This document shows positions 4,618-11,472 of a stretch of DNA of 11,845 bases, piece after piece; the stretch's first letter is position 1; each line of letters starts with the position of its first letter. The DNA is from Dehalococcoidia bacterium (GTDB lineage Bacteria > Chloroflexota > Dehalococcoidia > UBA6926). The DNA lies in assembly GCA_030754805.1 (NCBI GenBank), contig JASLZO010000022.1:1-11845 (forward strand), in the 5' to 3' direction. The notes below the pieces were generated by a model. It saw nothing but the letters and a program-made list of their open reading frames with translations. It was not told where the DNA came from and did not search any database. The position numbers were made by a program, and so were the translations under genes.

Positions 4618-7080
4618 ATGCTGAAGCCAGATCGATTCACCGAAAAGGCACAGGAAGCGCTGGCCACGTCGCAGCAAGCGGTCCAGGAGATGCGCCACAG
4701 CCAGTGGGACGTGGAGCATGTGCTCTACGCCTTGCTCCAGCCAGGGGACGGCCTTGCACGCAAGGTGCTTGAAGCGGCCGGCGTTGACCCGACGGCGGTC
4801 CTCGCTCAGGTAAAGGAGGCCCTCGGCCGCAGCCCAAAGATGGCCTCTTCCGGCACACAGGTCTACATCACGCCCAGGCTTCAACAGATGTTCCAGGCTG
4901 CCGATAACGAAGCCCAACGCCTGAAAGATGATTTCATCGGTGTCGAGCACCTGCTCATCGCCATGTCATTGGAGCACCAGGGCGACATAGCGAAGATCTT
5001 CGCAGACTCGAGAGTCACGCAGGAGCGGTTGTACGCCGCGCTGCAGGAGGTCCGGGGCGGGGCGCGAGTCGATGACCCGCGCCCTGAGGAGAAGTACCAG
5101 GTGCTGCAGAAGTACAGCATCGACCTGAGCGAACTCGCCCGGAACGGCAAGCTCGACCCGGTCATCGGACGCCAGGCCGAGATTCGGCGGGTGATGCAGA
5201 TCCTTACCCGCCGGACGAAGAACAACCCGGTGATCATTGGTGAATCCGGCGTTGGCAAGACAGCAATCGCCGAGGGGCTCGCGCAGCGAATCGTCTCCGG
5301 CGATGTTCCAGAATCGCTCCAGGACCATCGAGTGATGGCACTCGACATGGGGGCGCTGGTCGCCGGGTCCAAGTTCCGCGGCGAATTCGAGGAGCGACTG
5401 AAGGCCGTTCTTGATGAGGTGAAGCGCGCTAAGGGCGAGGTAATCCTCTTCATCGACGAGCTTCACACGGTCGTCGGAGCGGGCGGCGCTGAGGGCGCCA
5501 TCGACGCATCAAACATGCTCAAACCTGCATTGGCCAGGGGCGAGCTACAGGCCGTAGGTGCCACGACGCTCGATGAATATCGAAGGCACATCGAAAAGGA
5601 CACGGCACTCACTAGGCGATTCCAGCCAGTTTATGTCGAAGAGCCGAGCGTCGAGGACACAATCGTGATCCTGCATGGAGTGGGCCCCAAGTACGAGGCT
5701 CATCACAAAGTCCGCATCACTGATGAGGCACTCGAAGCGTCGGCGCGTCTGAGCGCGCGGTATATCACGGACCGCCATCTCCCCGACAAGGCAATTGACC
5801 TGCTCGACGAGGCCGCATCACGGCTACGGATAGACGCTGAATCCTTCCCGCCGGAGTTGAAGGAGATGGTCGAGCGGATCCGTCGGTTGCAGCACGAGGA
5901 AGAGGCTGCATCCCAGCGGGCCGATCACGAGAAAGCCATGGGGCAACGCCAGGAACGGGTCCGGATCGAGGAGTCCTACGAGAACGAGTTTGCGGAGTGG
6001 CGCAAGGACAAGGAGATTCGCGATACCGTCGAAAGCGAGGATATCGCTCGTCTGATCTCAGAGTGGACTGGGATCCCGGTGACCCGAATGCTCGAGGAGG
6101 AGACGGGCCGCCTGATTCGGATGGAGGACGAACTTCATGAGCGGGTCATCGGCCAGGAAAAGGCGGTGACGGCACTATCGGACGCGATCAGACGGGCTCG
6201 CGCCGGGCTCTCGGACCCACACCGCCCGATCGGCAGCTTCATCTTCCTCGGCCCCACGGGAGTCGGGAAGACGGAGGTCGCCAAAGCGCTCGCCGAATTC
6301 ATGTTCGATGACGACGATGCACTGGTGCGCCTAGACATGTCCGAGTACCAGGAGCGGCACGAGGTCTCCCGGCTCGTCGGAGCGCCCCCCGGATACATCG
6401 GCTACGATGAGGGTGGTCAGTTGACAGAGTTGGTGCGCCGCCGCCCATACCGTGTCGTGCTCTTCGATGAGATCGAGAAGGCGCACCCGGACACATTCAA
6501 CATGCTTCTCCAGATCCTGGAAGATGGGCGCCTGACAGACGGTCAGGGACGGACGGTCGACTTCCGCAACACGGTGATCATCATGACCAGCAACCTGGGT
6601 ACGGAGATCATGCAACACGAACCGATCGGGCTGAACCGGGAGGTTTCACGGGAACGTGATCAAGTGCAGGATCTCCAACGGTCCATCGACCAGGCTCTCA
6701 AGAAGGCGTTCAGGCCAGAGTTCATGAACCGGATCGACGAGATCATCGTGTTCGAGCCGTTAAGCAAGGAGCAGATCCGCAAGATCGTGGACCTGATGGT
6801 GGCCGAGGTACAGGAACGCCTGCAAGGTCGTCGAATTACGATTTCGCTGACCGACGAGGCTCGGAATTGGCTCGCCAACATCGGTTTCGACCCGACATTC
6901 GGGGCACGACCGCTTCGCCGCGCAATCCAGCGTCACCTGGAGAACAACCTGGCCCGCGAAGTCCTTGCTGGTCGCATCAACGAAGGGAAATCGGTCAAGG
7001 TCGAGGTCGGCGAAGACGGTCTGGAATTCGATCACGAAGCCGAGTCACCATACGAGGCCGTAGCGGTGGCGACGACCTAG
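4618..7080 (+). CDS. clpC: Hsp100 AAA+ unfoldase, ClpC-type (ClpP partner)
   Basis: This 820-residue double-ring AAA+ ATPase unfolds proteins and threads them through its pore. Residues 1-145 form the double Clp N-domain (FTEKAQEALATSQQ..., DFIGVEHLLIA). AAA-1 has Walker A GESGVGKT (208-215), pore motif KFRG (252-255, usually KYRG) and Walker B VILFIDE (275-281). AAA-2 has GPTGVGKT (545-552), pore loop GYIG (592-595), VVLFDE (613-618) and sensor-2 GARPLRR (762-768). Only about 57 residues separate the two modules (roughly 415-472), with a UVR-like segment. ClpB has a coiled-coil domain more than twice that long. IGL at 670-672 sits where ClpA/ClpC carry the ClpP-docking tripeptide, in an insertion that ClpB lacks. 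I therefore call it ClpC-like, although automated annotation could say ClpB. Ribosome binding site AGGTGG (4605-4610) lies 7 nt before the ATG, 11 nt after hspR. ClpP itself is not in the window. Confidence 0.88.
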   Translation: MLKPDRFTEKAQEALATSQQAVQEMRHSQWDVEHVLYALLQPGDGLARKVLEAAGVDPTAVLAQVKEALGRSPKMASSGTQVYITPRLQQMFQAADNEAQRLKDDFIGVEHLLIAMSLEHQGDIAKIFADSRVTQERLYAALQEVRGGARVDDPRPEEKYQVLQKYSIDLSELARNGKLDPVIGRQAEIRRVMQILTRRTKNNPVIIGESGVGKTAIAEGLAQRIVSGDVPESLQDHRVMALDMGALVAGSKFRGEFEERLKAVLDEVKRAKGEVILFIDELHTVVGAGGAEGAIDASNMLKPALARGELQAVGATTLDEYRRHIEKDTALTRRFQPVYVEEPSVEDTIVILHGVGPKYEAHHKVRITDEALEASARLSARYITDRHLPDKAIDLLDEAASRLRIDAESFPPELKEMVERIRRLQHEEEAASQRADHEKAMGQRQERVRIEESYENEFAEWRKDKEIRDTVESEDIARLISEWTGIPVTRMLEEETGRLIRMEDELHERVIGQEKAVTALSDAIRRARAGLSDPHRPIGSFIFLGPTGVGKTEVAKALAEFMFDDDDALVRLDMSEYQERHEVSRLVGAPPGYIGYDEGGQLTELVRRRPYRVVLFDEIEKAHPDTFNMLLQILEDGRLTDGQGRTVDFRNTVIIMTSNLGTEIMQHEPIGLNREVSRERDQVQDLQRSIDQALKKAFRPEFMNRIDEIIVFEPLSKEQIRKIVDLMVAEVQERLQGRRITISLTDEARNWLANIGFDPTFGARPLRRAIQRHLENNLAREVLAGRINEGKSVKVEVGEDGLEFDHEAESPYEAVAVATT

Positions 7081-7104
7081 ACCCCAACGACAGCAAGGTC
7101 GCAA

Positions 7105-7128
7105 ACGGGCGGGCTCAGGCCCGCCCGT
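7105..7128. terminator. GC-rich hairpin at a convergent gene junction, possible bidirectional terminator
   Basis: A perfect 10-bp stem (ACGGGCGGGC at 7105-7114 against 7119-7128) closes a TCAG tetraloop. It follows the clpC stop by 24 nt on the plus strand. On the minus strand it contains the TGA and the last codons of the cupin gene. There is no T-run on either side, so it is not a classical intrinsic terminator, though its placement between converging operons suggests a stop or 3'-end stabilising role. Confidence 0.5.
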
Positions 7129-7465
7129 ACATGTCGTCGTACCGGGTGATGTCGTCCTCCGCGAGGTGATCTCCGTGCATGACCTCAATCACCTCAACGA
7201 CATCTTCCGTCTCGTTCTGGATACGGTGAATGGCTCCGACCGCAACGTCCGACGTGTCCCCGGGGCCGAGCCTTTCGACGGTGCCATTGACGGTAACCAA
7301 CGCCGTGCCCACGGCGACGATCCAGTGTTCCGACCGATGGTGGTGGGATTGAGACGAAATCGCCGCTCCGGGGTTGATGGTGAGCCGTTTCACCAGGAAA
7401 CCTGGTCCTTCATCCAGGACGCGGTAGCGACCCCAGGGTCGCTCGACGTCATTCGCAGCACTCAT
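7115..7465 (-). CDS. Standalone cupin, type II phosphomannose isomerase domain
   Basis: The 116-residue protein corresponds to the C-terminal cupin domain of bifunctional ManC/AlgA-type enzymes (mannose-6-phosphate isomerase type II), here without the guanylyltransferase half. It opens with ERPWGRYRVLDEGPGFLVKR (8-27). The metal-binding cupin motif is Q39-S-H41-x4-E46 within QSHHHRSEHW, and a distal His80 lies in GAIHRIQN. The family ending EDDITRYDDMYGR (103-115) is intact, so the domain looks complete and functional. Known relatives interconvert mannose-6-phosphate and fructose-6-phosphate with a bound metal ion. Whether this single-domain form is an isomerase or a sugar-sensing cupin is not known from sequence. 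It starts at ATG 7465, 59 nt after the last permease gene on the same strand, and may be the last gene of that operon. No strong ribosome binding site is visible. Its stop codon lies inside the 7105-7128 hairpin. Confidence 0.85.
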   Translation of the reverse strand: MSAANDVERPWGRYRVLDEGPGFLVKRLTINPGAAISSQSHHHRSEHWIVAVGTALVTVNGTVERLGPGDTSDVAVGAIHRIQNETEDVVEVIEVMHGDHLAEDDITRYDDMYGRA

Positions 7466-7524
7466 TCCGCAGTCGTTTCTTTCACTCGTTTGGTCAACTT
7501 TGTTCGTCCGGCGCGCCGATGATT

Positions 7525-8397
7525 CTACAGGGTGGGCTCACCGCGGTAGCTCCTCGCTTCCCGAGGGTCCAAGAGGTCACGCACGGCATCCGCGACGAAC
7601 AGGAACGTCAGGACCGTCACCGTAAGGACCAGGCCCGGGATGATGGTGAGCCATGGCGCGACCTCCAGGTACAGACGGGACCCCTCCTGAATCATTCGGC
7701 CCCAGGATGGGTCTGGGGGTGGCACACCGAGGCCGAGGAAGCTCAGAATCGCCTCCGCAACAAGTGCCGATCCGAAGAACCCGGTCGCTTGGGCGAGGAC
7801 CGGTGAGTAGGTATTTGGCAATAAGTGCCACACTATAATGCGGCGGATACTTGCCCCTTCCAGCCGGGCCGCTAGTACATACGGTTCGGCCATTATCGAC
7901 ATCGCGGTCGCCCTGGCCAACCGCGCGACCTGGGGCGTGTATGCAAATGCGAGGGCAATCACGACGGTGTTGACGCTCGAACCCAACGAGACCACCACCA
8001 CCACCGCCAGCAACAAGAACGGGATCCCCAGTATCGCGTCCACGAACCGTTGGAGGATGAGGTCCATCTTTCCACCGATGGCCGCCGACGTGATTCCGAG
8101 ACCGGTGCCAGCGACCACGGAGACCACAACTGCCGCGACTCCAACGTACAGCGACACCCGAGCACCGTGAACGATCCTGCTGAACACGTCCCTCCCGGAC
8201 CCGTCAGTCCCGAACAGGAACGAGGTACCAGGGCCGCGAAGTCGGTTCGGCACGTCCTGGTCCAACGGCCCAACGGACGTCAACAGGTCGGGGAATGAAG
8301 CTGCGATCGCGATTACGATGAGAACCAAGGCGCCGATCACCCCCATCGGGCTCCGACGCGCCACGTCAACGAACCGCCAAGAGACATGTCGGTTCAT
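7525..8397 (-). CDS. Peptide/nickel-type ABC transporter permease, DppC/OppC-like
   Basis: This is the second membrane channel subunit of a dipeptide/oligopeptide-type ABC importer. It has 290 residues from the ATG at 8397. The frame is open further upstream to 8664, but that part lies over the preceding permease gene and is arginine-rich nonsense. The chosen ATG gives a normal DppC N-terminus (MNRHVSWRFVDVARRSPMG), and it overlaps the dppB-like stop by 4 nt (ATGA). An N-terminal helix (18-36) precedes FGTDGSGRDVFSRIVHGAR (62-80), the DppC hallmark. The EAA coupling loop is EPYVLAARLEGASIRRIIVWHLLPN (171-195), and LSFLGLGVPPPDPSWGRMI (218-236) is also characteristic. A run of five valines (132-136) lies in one membrane helix, encoded by a GTG-rich repeat. 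The substrate cannot be told from the permease. Confidence 0.92.
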   Translation of the reverse strand: MNRHVSWRFVDVARRSPMGVIGALVLIVIAIAASFPDLLTSVGPLDQDVPNRLRGPGTSFLFGTDGSGRDVFSRIVHGARVSLYVGVAAVVVSVVAGTGLGITSAAIGGKMDLILQRFVDAILGIPFLLLAVVVVVSLGSSVNTVVIALAFAYTPQVARLARATAMSIMAEPYVLAARLEGASIRRIIVWHLLPNTYSPVLAQATGFFGSALVAEAILSFLGLGVPPPDPSWGRMIQEGSRLYLEVAPWLTIIPGLVLTVTVLTFLFVADAVRDLLDPREARSYRGEPTL

Positions 8398-9359
8398 CCC
8401 TGCGGCACCCTCAATCTCGGATCGAGCCAGGTGCTCAACAGGTCGAGCAAGAGGTTGGCGACCATCATCGTCAGCATCACGAGCACGGAGAGGCTCAGCA
8501 CCACCGGATAGTCGCGCTCCACGGCGGCCTGGATGACTCCGCGACCCAGGCCGGGCAGGCCGAAAATCATCTCCAGGATCAGCGTCCCGCCAAGGAGTGT
8601 CCCTAGTTGCAATCCGAGAACCGTCGTGCTCGGAATCATTGCGTTCCGCACCGAATGGCGCCAAACGACGGTGCGCTCGTTCAGTCCCTTTGCGCGTGCG
8701 GTCCTGACATAGTCATGGCTCAAGACCTCGATCATCGCCGCCCTGGTCACGCGGGTAACGTGCGCGCTGTATTCCCATGCGAGGAGAAGTGCGGGGATGA
8801 TCATGATCTGGAGGTGTTCGCTCGGCGCTCGCCAGGGCGGCACGTAGACGATCGGCGGAGACCATCGGAACCATACGAGGAGACCGAGGATGATGAGCAG
8901 CGCGGCCCAAAAGCTGGGGACCGCCTGCCCGACCGAGGTGACGACCCGGATCAGGTAATCGGGCCATCTGTTTCGTGTGACCGCGGCCAACACCCCCACC
9001 GGGATGGAGATGGCTATGGACAACGCGACCGCGTAAAGCGTGAGCAACAACGTGACGGAGAACTGACGCCCGACGAGGGTGCGAACGGTTTCGCCCGTAG
9101 TCAACGACCGTCCACCGAGTTCGCCGTTGACCATGCTCCACAGCCACCGGCTGTACTGCACCGGCAACGCGTCATCCAGCCCCAACTCCTCGCGCAGCGC
9201 CTCCCGCGCTTCGACGCTATGCGCGCTGCTACCGGACCCACTCATGATCACGGTCGTGACGTCACCTGGGAGCACTCGCATGATTCCGAATAGCACGATG
9301 GACGCGATCAGCGCCGTCGGCACCATGAGCCCGAATCGGTAGGCGACGTAACGGCGCAT
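8394..9359 (-). CDS. Peptide/nickel-type ABC transporter permease, DppB/OppB-like
   Basis: This is the first inner-membrane channel subunit of a dipeptide/oligopeptide-type ABC importer, 321 residues long and typical for DppB. It has the N-terminal helix (about 10-30) ending in RVLPGD, the segment LREELGLDDALPVQYSRWL (55-73), and GELGGRSLTTGETV (79-92), followed by five more membrane helices. The EAA loop that contacts the ATPase is DYVRTARAKGLNERTVVWRHSVRNA (216-240). The ATG at 9359 is preceded by GGAG (9367-9364) with 4 nt spacing, and the gene lies 34 nt downstream of the solute-binding protein. Its TGA overlaps the ATG of the DppC-like gene, indicating coupled synthesis of the two channel subunits. 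No DppD/DppF ATPase lies next to it. Confidence 0.93.
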   Translation of the reverse strand: MRRYVAYRFGLMVPTALIASIVLFGIMRVLPGDVTTVIMSGSGSSAHSVEAREALREELGLDDALPVQYSRWLWSMVNGELGGRSLTTGETVRTLVGRQFSVTLLLTLYAVALSIAISIPVGVLAAVTRNRWPDYLIRVVTSVGQAVPSFWAALLIILGLLVWFRWSPPIVYVPPWRAPSEHLQIMIIPALLLAWEYSAHVTRVTRAAMIEVLSHDYVRTARAKGLNERTVVWRHSVRNAMIPSTTVLGLQLGTLLGGTLILEMIFGLPGLGRGVIQAAVERDYPVVLSLSVLVMLTMMVANLLLDLLSTWLDPRLRVPQG

Positions 9360-9393
9360 CTGGCTCCGGCTCAGGCCGAAGCGCGGGGAGCGG

Positions 9394-11202
9394 TCATCGC
9401 TCCAACCAGACTGTCGCGAAATCCGTATGCGTGTGGCCGTCTTCGGGAGGGATCACCAGCCCTTTCACGTACGATCGGTAAGGCACTACCTGGATGATCT
9501 CGGCGATCGGCACGATATAGGACTGTTCTACGTAGAGGTAGTGCTCCAACTCACGCCACGCGAACACGCGGTCGCCGTCGATGGTTGCGCTCTTTAGCCT
9601 TCTGAACAAATCGTCGATCTGAGGATCCTCGTGCTTAGAGTAGGAGTCCGGGTTCTCACTGTAGATCCCGAATACTGACTCGGTCCCCTCGGGAATCAGC
9701 GAGTGCGTGAGCGCACCTTCCTGAGAATCGTAGTCGAGGCTGACGCGCCCGCGGTTCCATTCGGCGGAGTCGGCTATCTGCAGCTTCAGGTCGACGTTCA
9801 ACCCACTCAATTGGGCCTGGAGGTATTCGCACTGGGGCAATAGCCTTGGTCGGCACAGATGTCCCATCTCGAATCCATCGGCGTACCCAGCCGACACCAT
9901 CAGCCGTTTCGCTTCCACCCTTTTCTGTTCGAGCGGTCCTCCATCAAAGCGTGGCCAGTTGATGAACCGCGTCCCCTTGAAGTGGTTCGATGGGCCCAGG
10001 CTCGGCGCGGTCCACGCGTACCCGCCGAGCGATACCGGGATCGCCGAATCTTTGTCTATCCACAAGGACATTGCACGACGGACGTCAGGGTCTTGCCAGG
10101 GGCCTTCTTTCAACACGTTGAACGCGAGGCGGAACATCCCACCTTCCATCTCGCCGTAGACCACCTCGTCCCGGAGATCGCGGTCATAGCCCCGTTTGCG
10201 TTCGACCGTCAGATAGTGACCCTGTCCGCGAGCGCCACCGTCCAACCGGCCGGTCCGGAAGGCCACGTCCATCGCGATCGGGTCCGGCATGATGATGAAG
10301 TCGATCCCGCCGAGCCGAGGGAGGCTTGTGCCGTTCTCATCGCGTTCCCAATACCCGTCCCATCGTCGAACCCTAATCCGTGTTCCTCGATCGTAGTCCA
10401 GAAACACGAACGGCCCGGTCCCGACCAGCCTGATATCCATGGGGCTGACGCTCATCTCACCTTTCCGGAGATGCGGCTCCATCAGGTGTTCCGGGTGGGC
10501 GATCTTCAGCCTCGGGTTCGCAAGGATGTCCATAAAGTGGACGCTGCGTTCTGCCAACGTGACTCGAACCCGGTGGTTTGCGAGAACTTCCACGCGCTCG
10601 ATATCAGCCAACTCACCTTTGAAGTATGCGGGCGCGCGGATCCTTTCATCGACCTCCGCTCCGAATTGGGCAAGCTCGAACCAGAACTTCGCGTCTTCGG
10701 CCGTGAACGGGGTTCCGTCATGCCACAGGACATCGTCTCGGATCGTAAAGGTCCACTCGGTGAACCCCTGGTTGGCAACCCAACGCTCCGCCAGGTCCGG
10801 GCAAATCAGGTACACGTTCGCCCTGCAGCGTCGCACCAGGTTTCCCGGCCCAAAGATGCTGCCCGCGACGTGGTGCAGCGCGATGCTGCTGGTCCTCAGC
10901 GTGTCAAACCCGGCCGGAGGGTCACCACGGTTCGCCAGGATCAAGATGTCGTCCGATATCTCGAGCGATGGAATTCCTGGCCGAACAGACGACAGTTTGG
11001 TATCACCGGTTGGAGGTCCAACTGTGGGAGGGGTGGTGCCCCTTCCTTGGATGCTACTCAGGGGTAAGGTGGTAGCTGGTTGCGAGGCGGTGTTCGCGGA
11101 TCCCACACCAGTGTCCTCGGGGTTCCTCTGGCACGCGGATAACAGCCAGAGGATGAAAATGGCCGCGCCGATAGCCGCCCACCAGATGTGGAATGAACGC
11201 AC
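9394..11202 (-). CDS. ABC transporter substrate-binding lipoprotein, family 5 (peptide/opine/nickel type)
   Basis: This is the extracytoplasmic receptor of the importer, 602 residues long. The N-terminus is a lipoprotein signal: residues 5-21 are hydrophobic and the lipobox is LLSAC, with Cys24 as the lipidation site. A Ser/Thr/Pro-rich tether (about 25-75) joins it to the binding domain. Family 5 (SBP_bac_5) features are the start of the domain at about 85, the block EWTFTIRDDVLWHDGTPFTAEDAKFWFEL (149-177), and a late block beginning near YSKHEDPQIDDLFRRL. Cys126 and Cys134 could form a disulfide. The start is GTG at 11202, chosen because it gives a complete signal peptide, although no strong Shine-Dalgarno sequence precedes it. 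It heads the operon continuing to both permeases. Family 5 proteins bind peptides, opines, nickel chelates and sugars, so the ligand is undetermined. Confidence 0.93.
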   Translation of the reverse strand: MRSFHIWWAAIGAAIFILWLLSACQRNPEDTGVGSANTASQPATTLPLSSIQGRGTTPPTVGPPTGDTKLSSVRPGIPSLEISDDILILANRGDPPAGFDTLRTSSIALHHVAGSIFGPGNLVRRCRANVYLICPDLAERWVANQGFTEWTFTIRDDVLWHDGTPFTAEDAKFWFELAQFGAEVDERIRAPAYFKGELADIERVEVLANHRVRVTLAERSVHFMDILANPRLKIAHPEHLMEPHLRKGEMSVSPMDIRLVGTGPFVFLDYDRGTRIRVRRWDGYWERDENGTSLPRLGGIDFIIMPDPIAMDVAFRTGRLDGGARGQGHYLTVERKRGYDRDLRDEVVYGEMEGGMFRLAFNVLKEGPWQDPDVRRAMSLWIDKDSAIPVSLGGYAWTAPSLGPSNHFKGTRFINWPRFDGGPLEQKRVEAKRLMVSAGYADGFEMGHLCRPRLLPQCEYLQAQLSGLNVDLKLQIADSAEWNRGRVSLDYDSQEGALTHSLIPEGTESVFGIYSENPDSYSKHEDPQIDDLFRRLKSATIDGDRVFAWRELEHYLYVEQSYIVPIAEIIQVVPYRSYVKGLVIPPEDGHTHTDFATVWLER

Positions 11203-11318
11203 GGTTCGGGGCCGGTCAGGAAGAAGTTGGGCGCATCATCGGATTCGTTCTCATCAAGATGATCGCGATGTCCCTCCTGTATGGCACGGCGTACCTCTGG
11301 GAGGGGGCCCACCGATAG
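11193..11318 (+). CDS. Possible 41-residue single-helix membrane peptide
   Basis: An ATG at 11193 opens 41 codons ending in TAG (11316-11318). The product has a polar head (MNARFGAGQEEVGR) and a hydrophobic stretch (about residues 15-36: IIGFVLIKMIAMSLLYGTAY) that could span a membrane once. Third codon positions are mostly G or C, as in the real genes nearby. It overlaps the start of the solute-binding protein gene by 10 nt on the other strand, and the upstream Shine-Dalgarno sequence is weak. I recognise no family, and chance is a real alternative in GC-rich DNA. Confidence 0.25.
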   Translation: MNARFGAGQEEVGRIIGFVLIKMIAMSLLYGTAYLWEGAHR

Positions 11319-11342
11319 CTGATCCTGATCCTGATCCTGATG
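11319..11342. repeat. Hexanucleotide tandem repeat, CTGATC x3 plus CTGATG
   Basis: Three exact copies of CTGATC (11319-11336) are followed by the near-copy CTGATG (11337-11342). In the frame of the upstream mini-ORF they directly follow its TAG and would encode alternating Leu-Ile. Such short perfect hexamer arrays can change copy number by slippage. Confidence 0.85.
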
Positions 11343-11461
11343 ACCATCGCGAGCGTCTGGCTGACGACACAGAGCACGCTCATTTATCTTTCCCTGACGT
11401 AAGACTCAGGGGCACGAGCCCGGCCCGGCCCTCGCGTACACTCACTCCACGTCATTTAGTT

Positions 11462-11466
11462 AGGAG
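11462..11466 (+). promoter_or_regulatory. Ribosome binding site of the luciferase-like oxidoreductase
   Basis: AGGAG lies 6 nt before the ATG at 11473 and is one of the clearest Shine-Dalgarno matches in the window. It fixes the start of the right-edge gene. Confidence 0.8.
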
Positions 11467-11472
11467 TGTCGC

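Larger units (their letters stand above)
11203..11472. other. Divergent intergenic region between the lipoprotein and oxidoreductase genes
   Basis: This 270-nt gap separates the divergent starts at 11202 (-) and 11473 (+), so it must hold both promoters unless the tiny ORF at 11193-11318 is real. I found no convincing -35/-10 pair in either direction. TACACT near 11437-11442 is a weak -10 candidate for the rightward gene. It also contains the CTGATC tandem repeat (11319-11342) and a GC-rich stretch near 11415-11435. Confidence 0.6.

Noticed and set aside
8398..8664. N-terminal extension of the DppC-like permease
   Set aside because: The frame is open but lies over the end of the DppB-like gene and translates to arginine-rich sequence. 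The ATG at 8397, with its ATGA overlap, gives a normal permease N-terminus.
8607..9293. 228-codon plus-strand ORF
   Set aside because: It is antisense to the DppB-like permease. Its product is a polar Arg/Asp/His-rich sequence with no domain.
9859..11067. 402-codon plus-strand ORF
   Set aside because: It lies entirely antisense to the solute-binding protein gene, whose signal peptide, lipobox and family motifs are clear. The antisense translation shows no recognisable domain and reflects GC-rich codon bias.
11058..11312. 84-codon minus-strand ORF at the lipoprotein gene start
   Set aside because: It runs out of frame through the signal-peptide region of the solute-binding protein and shows no protein-like features.
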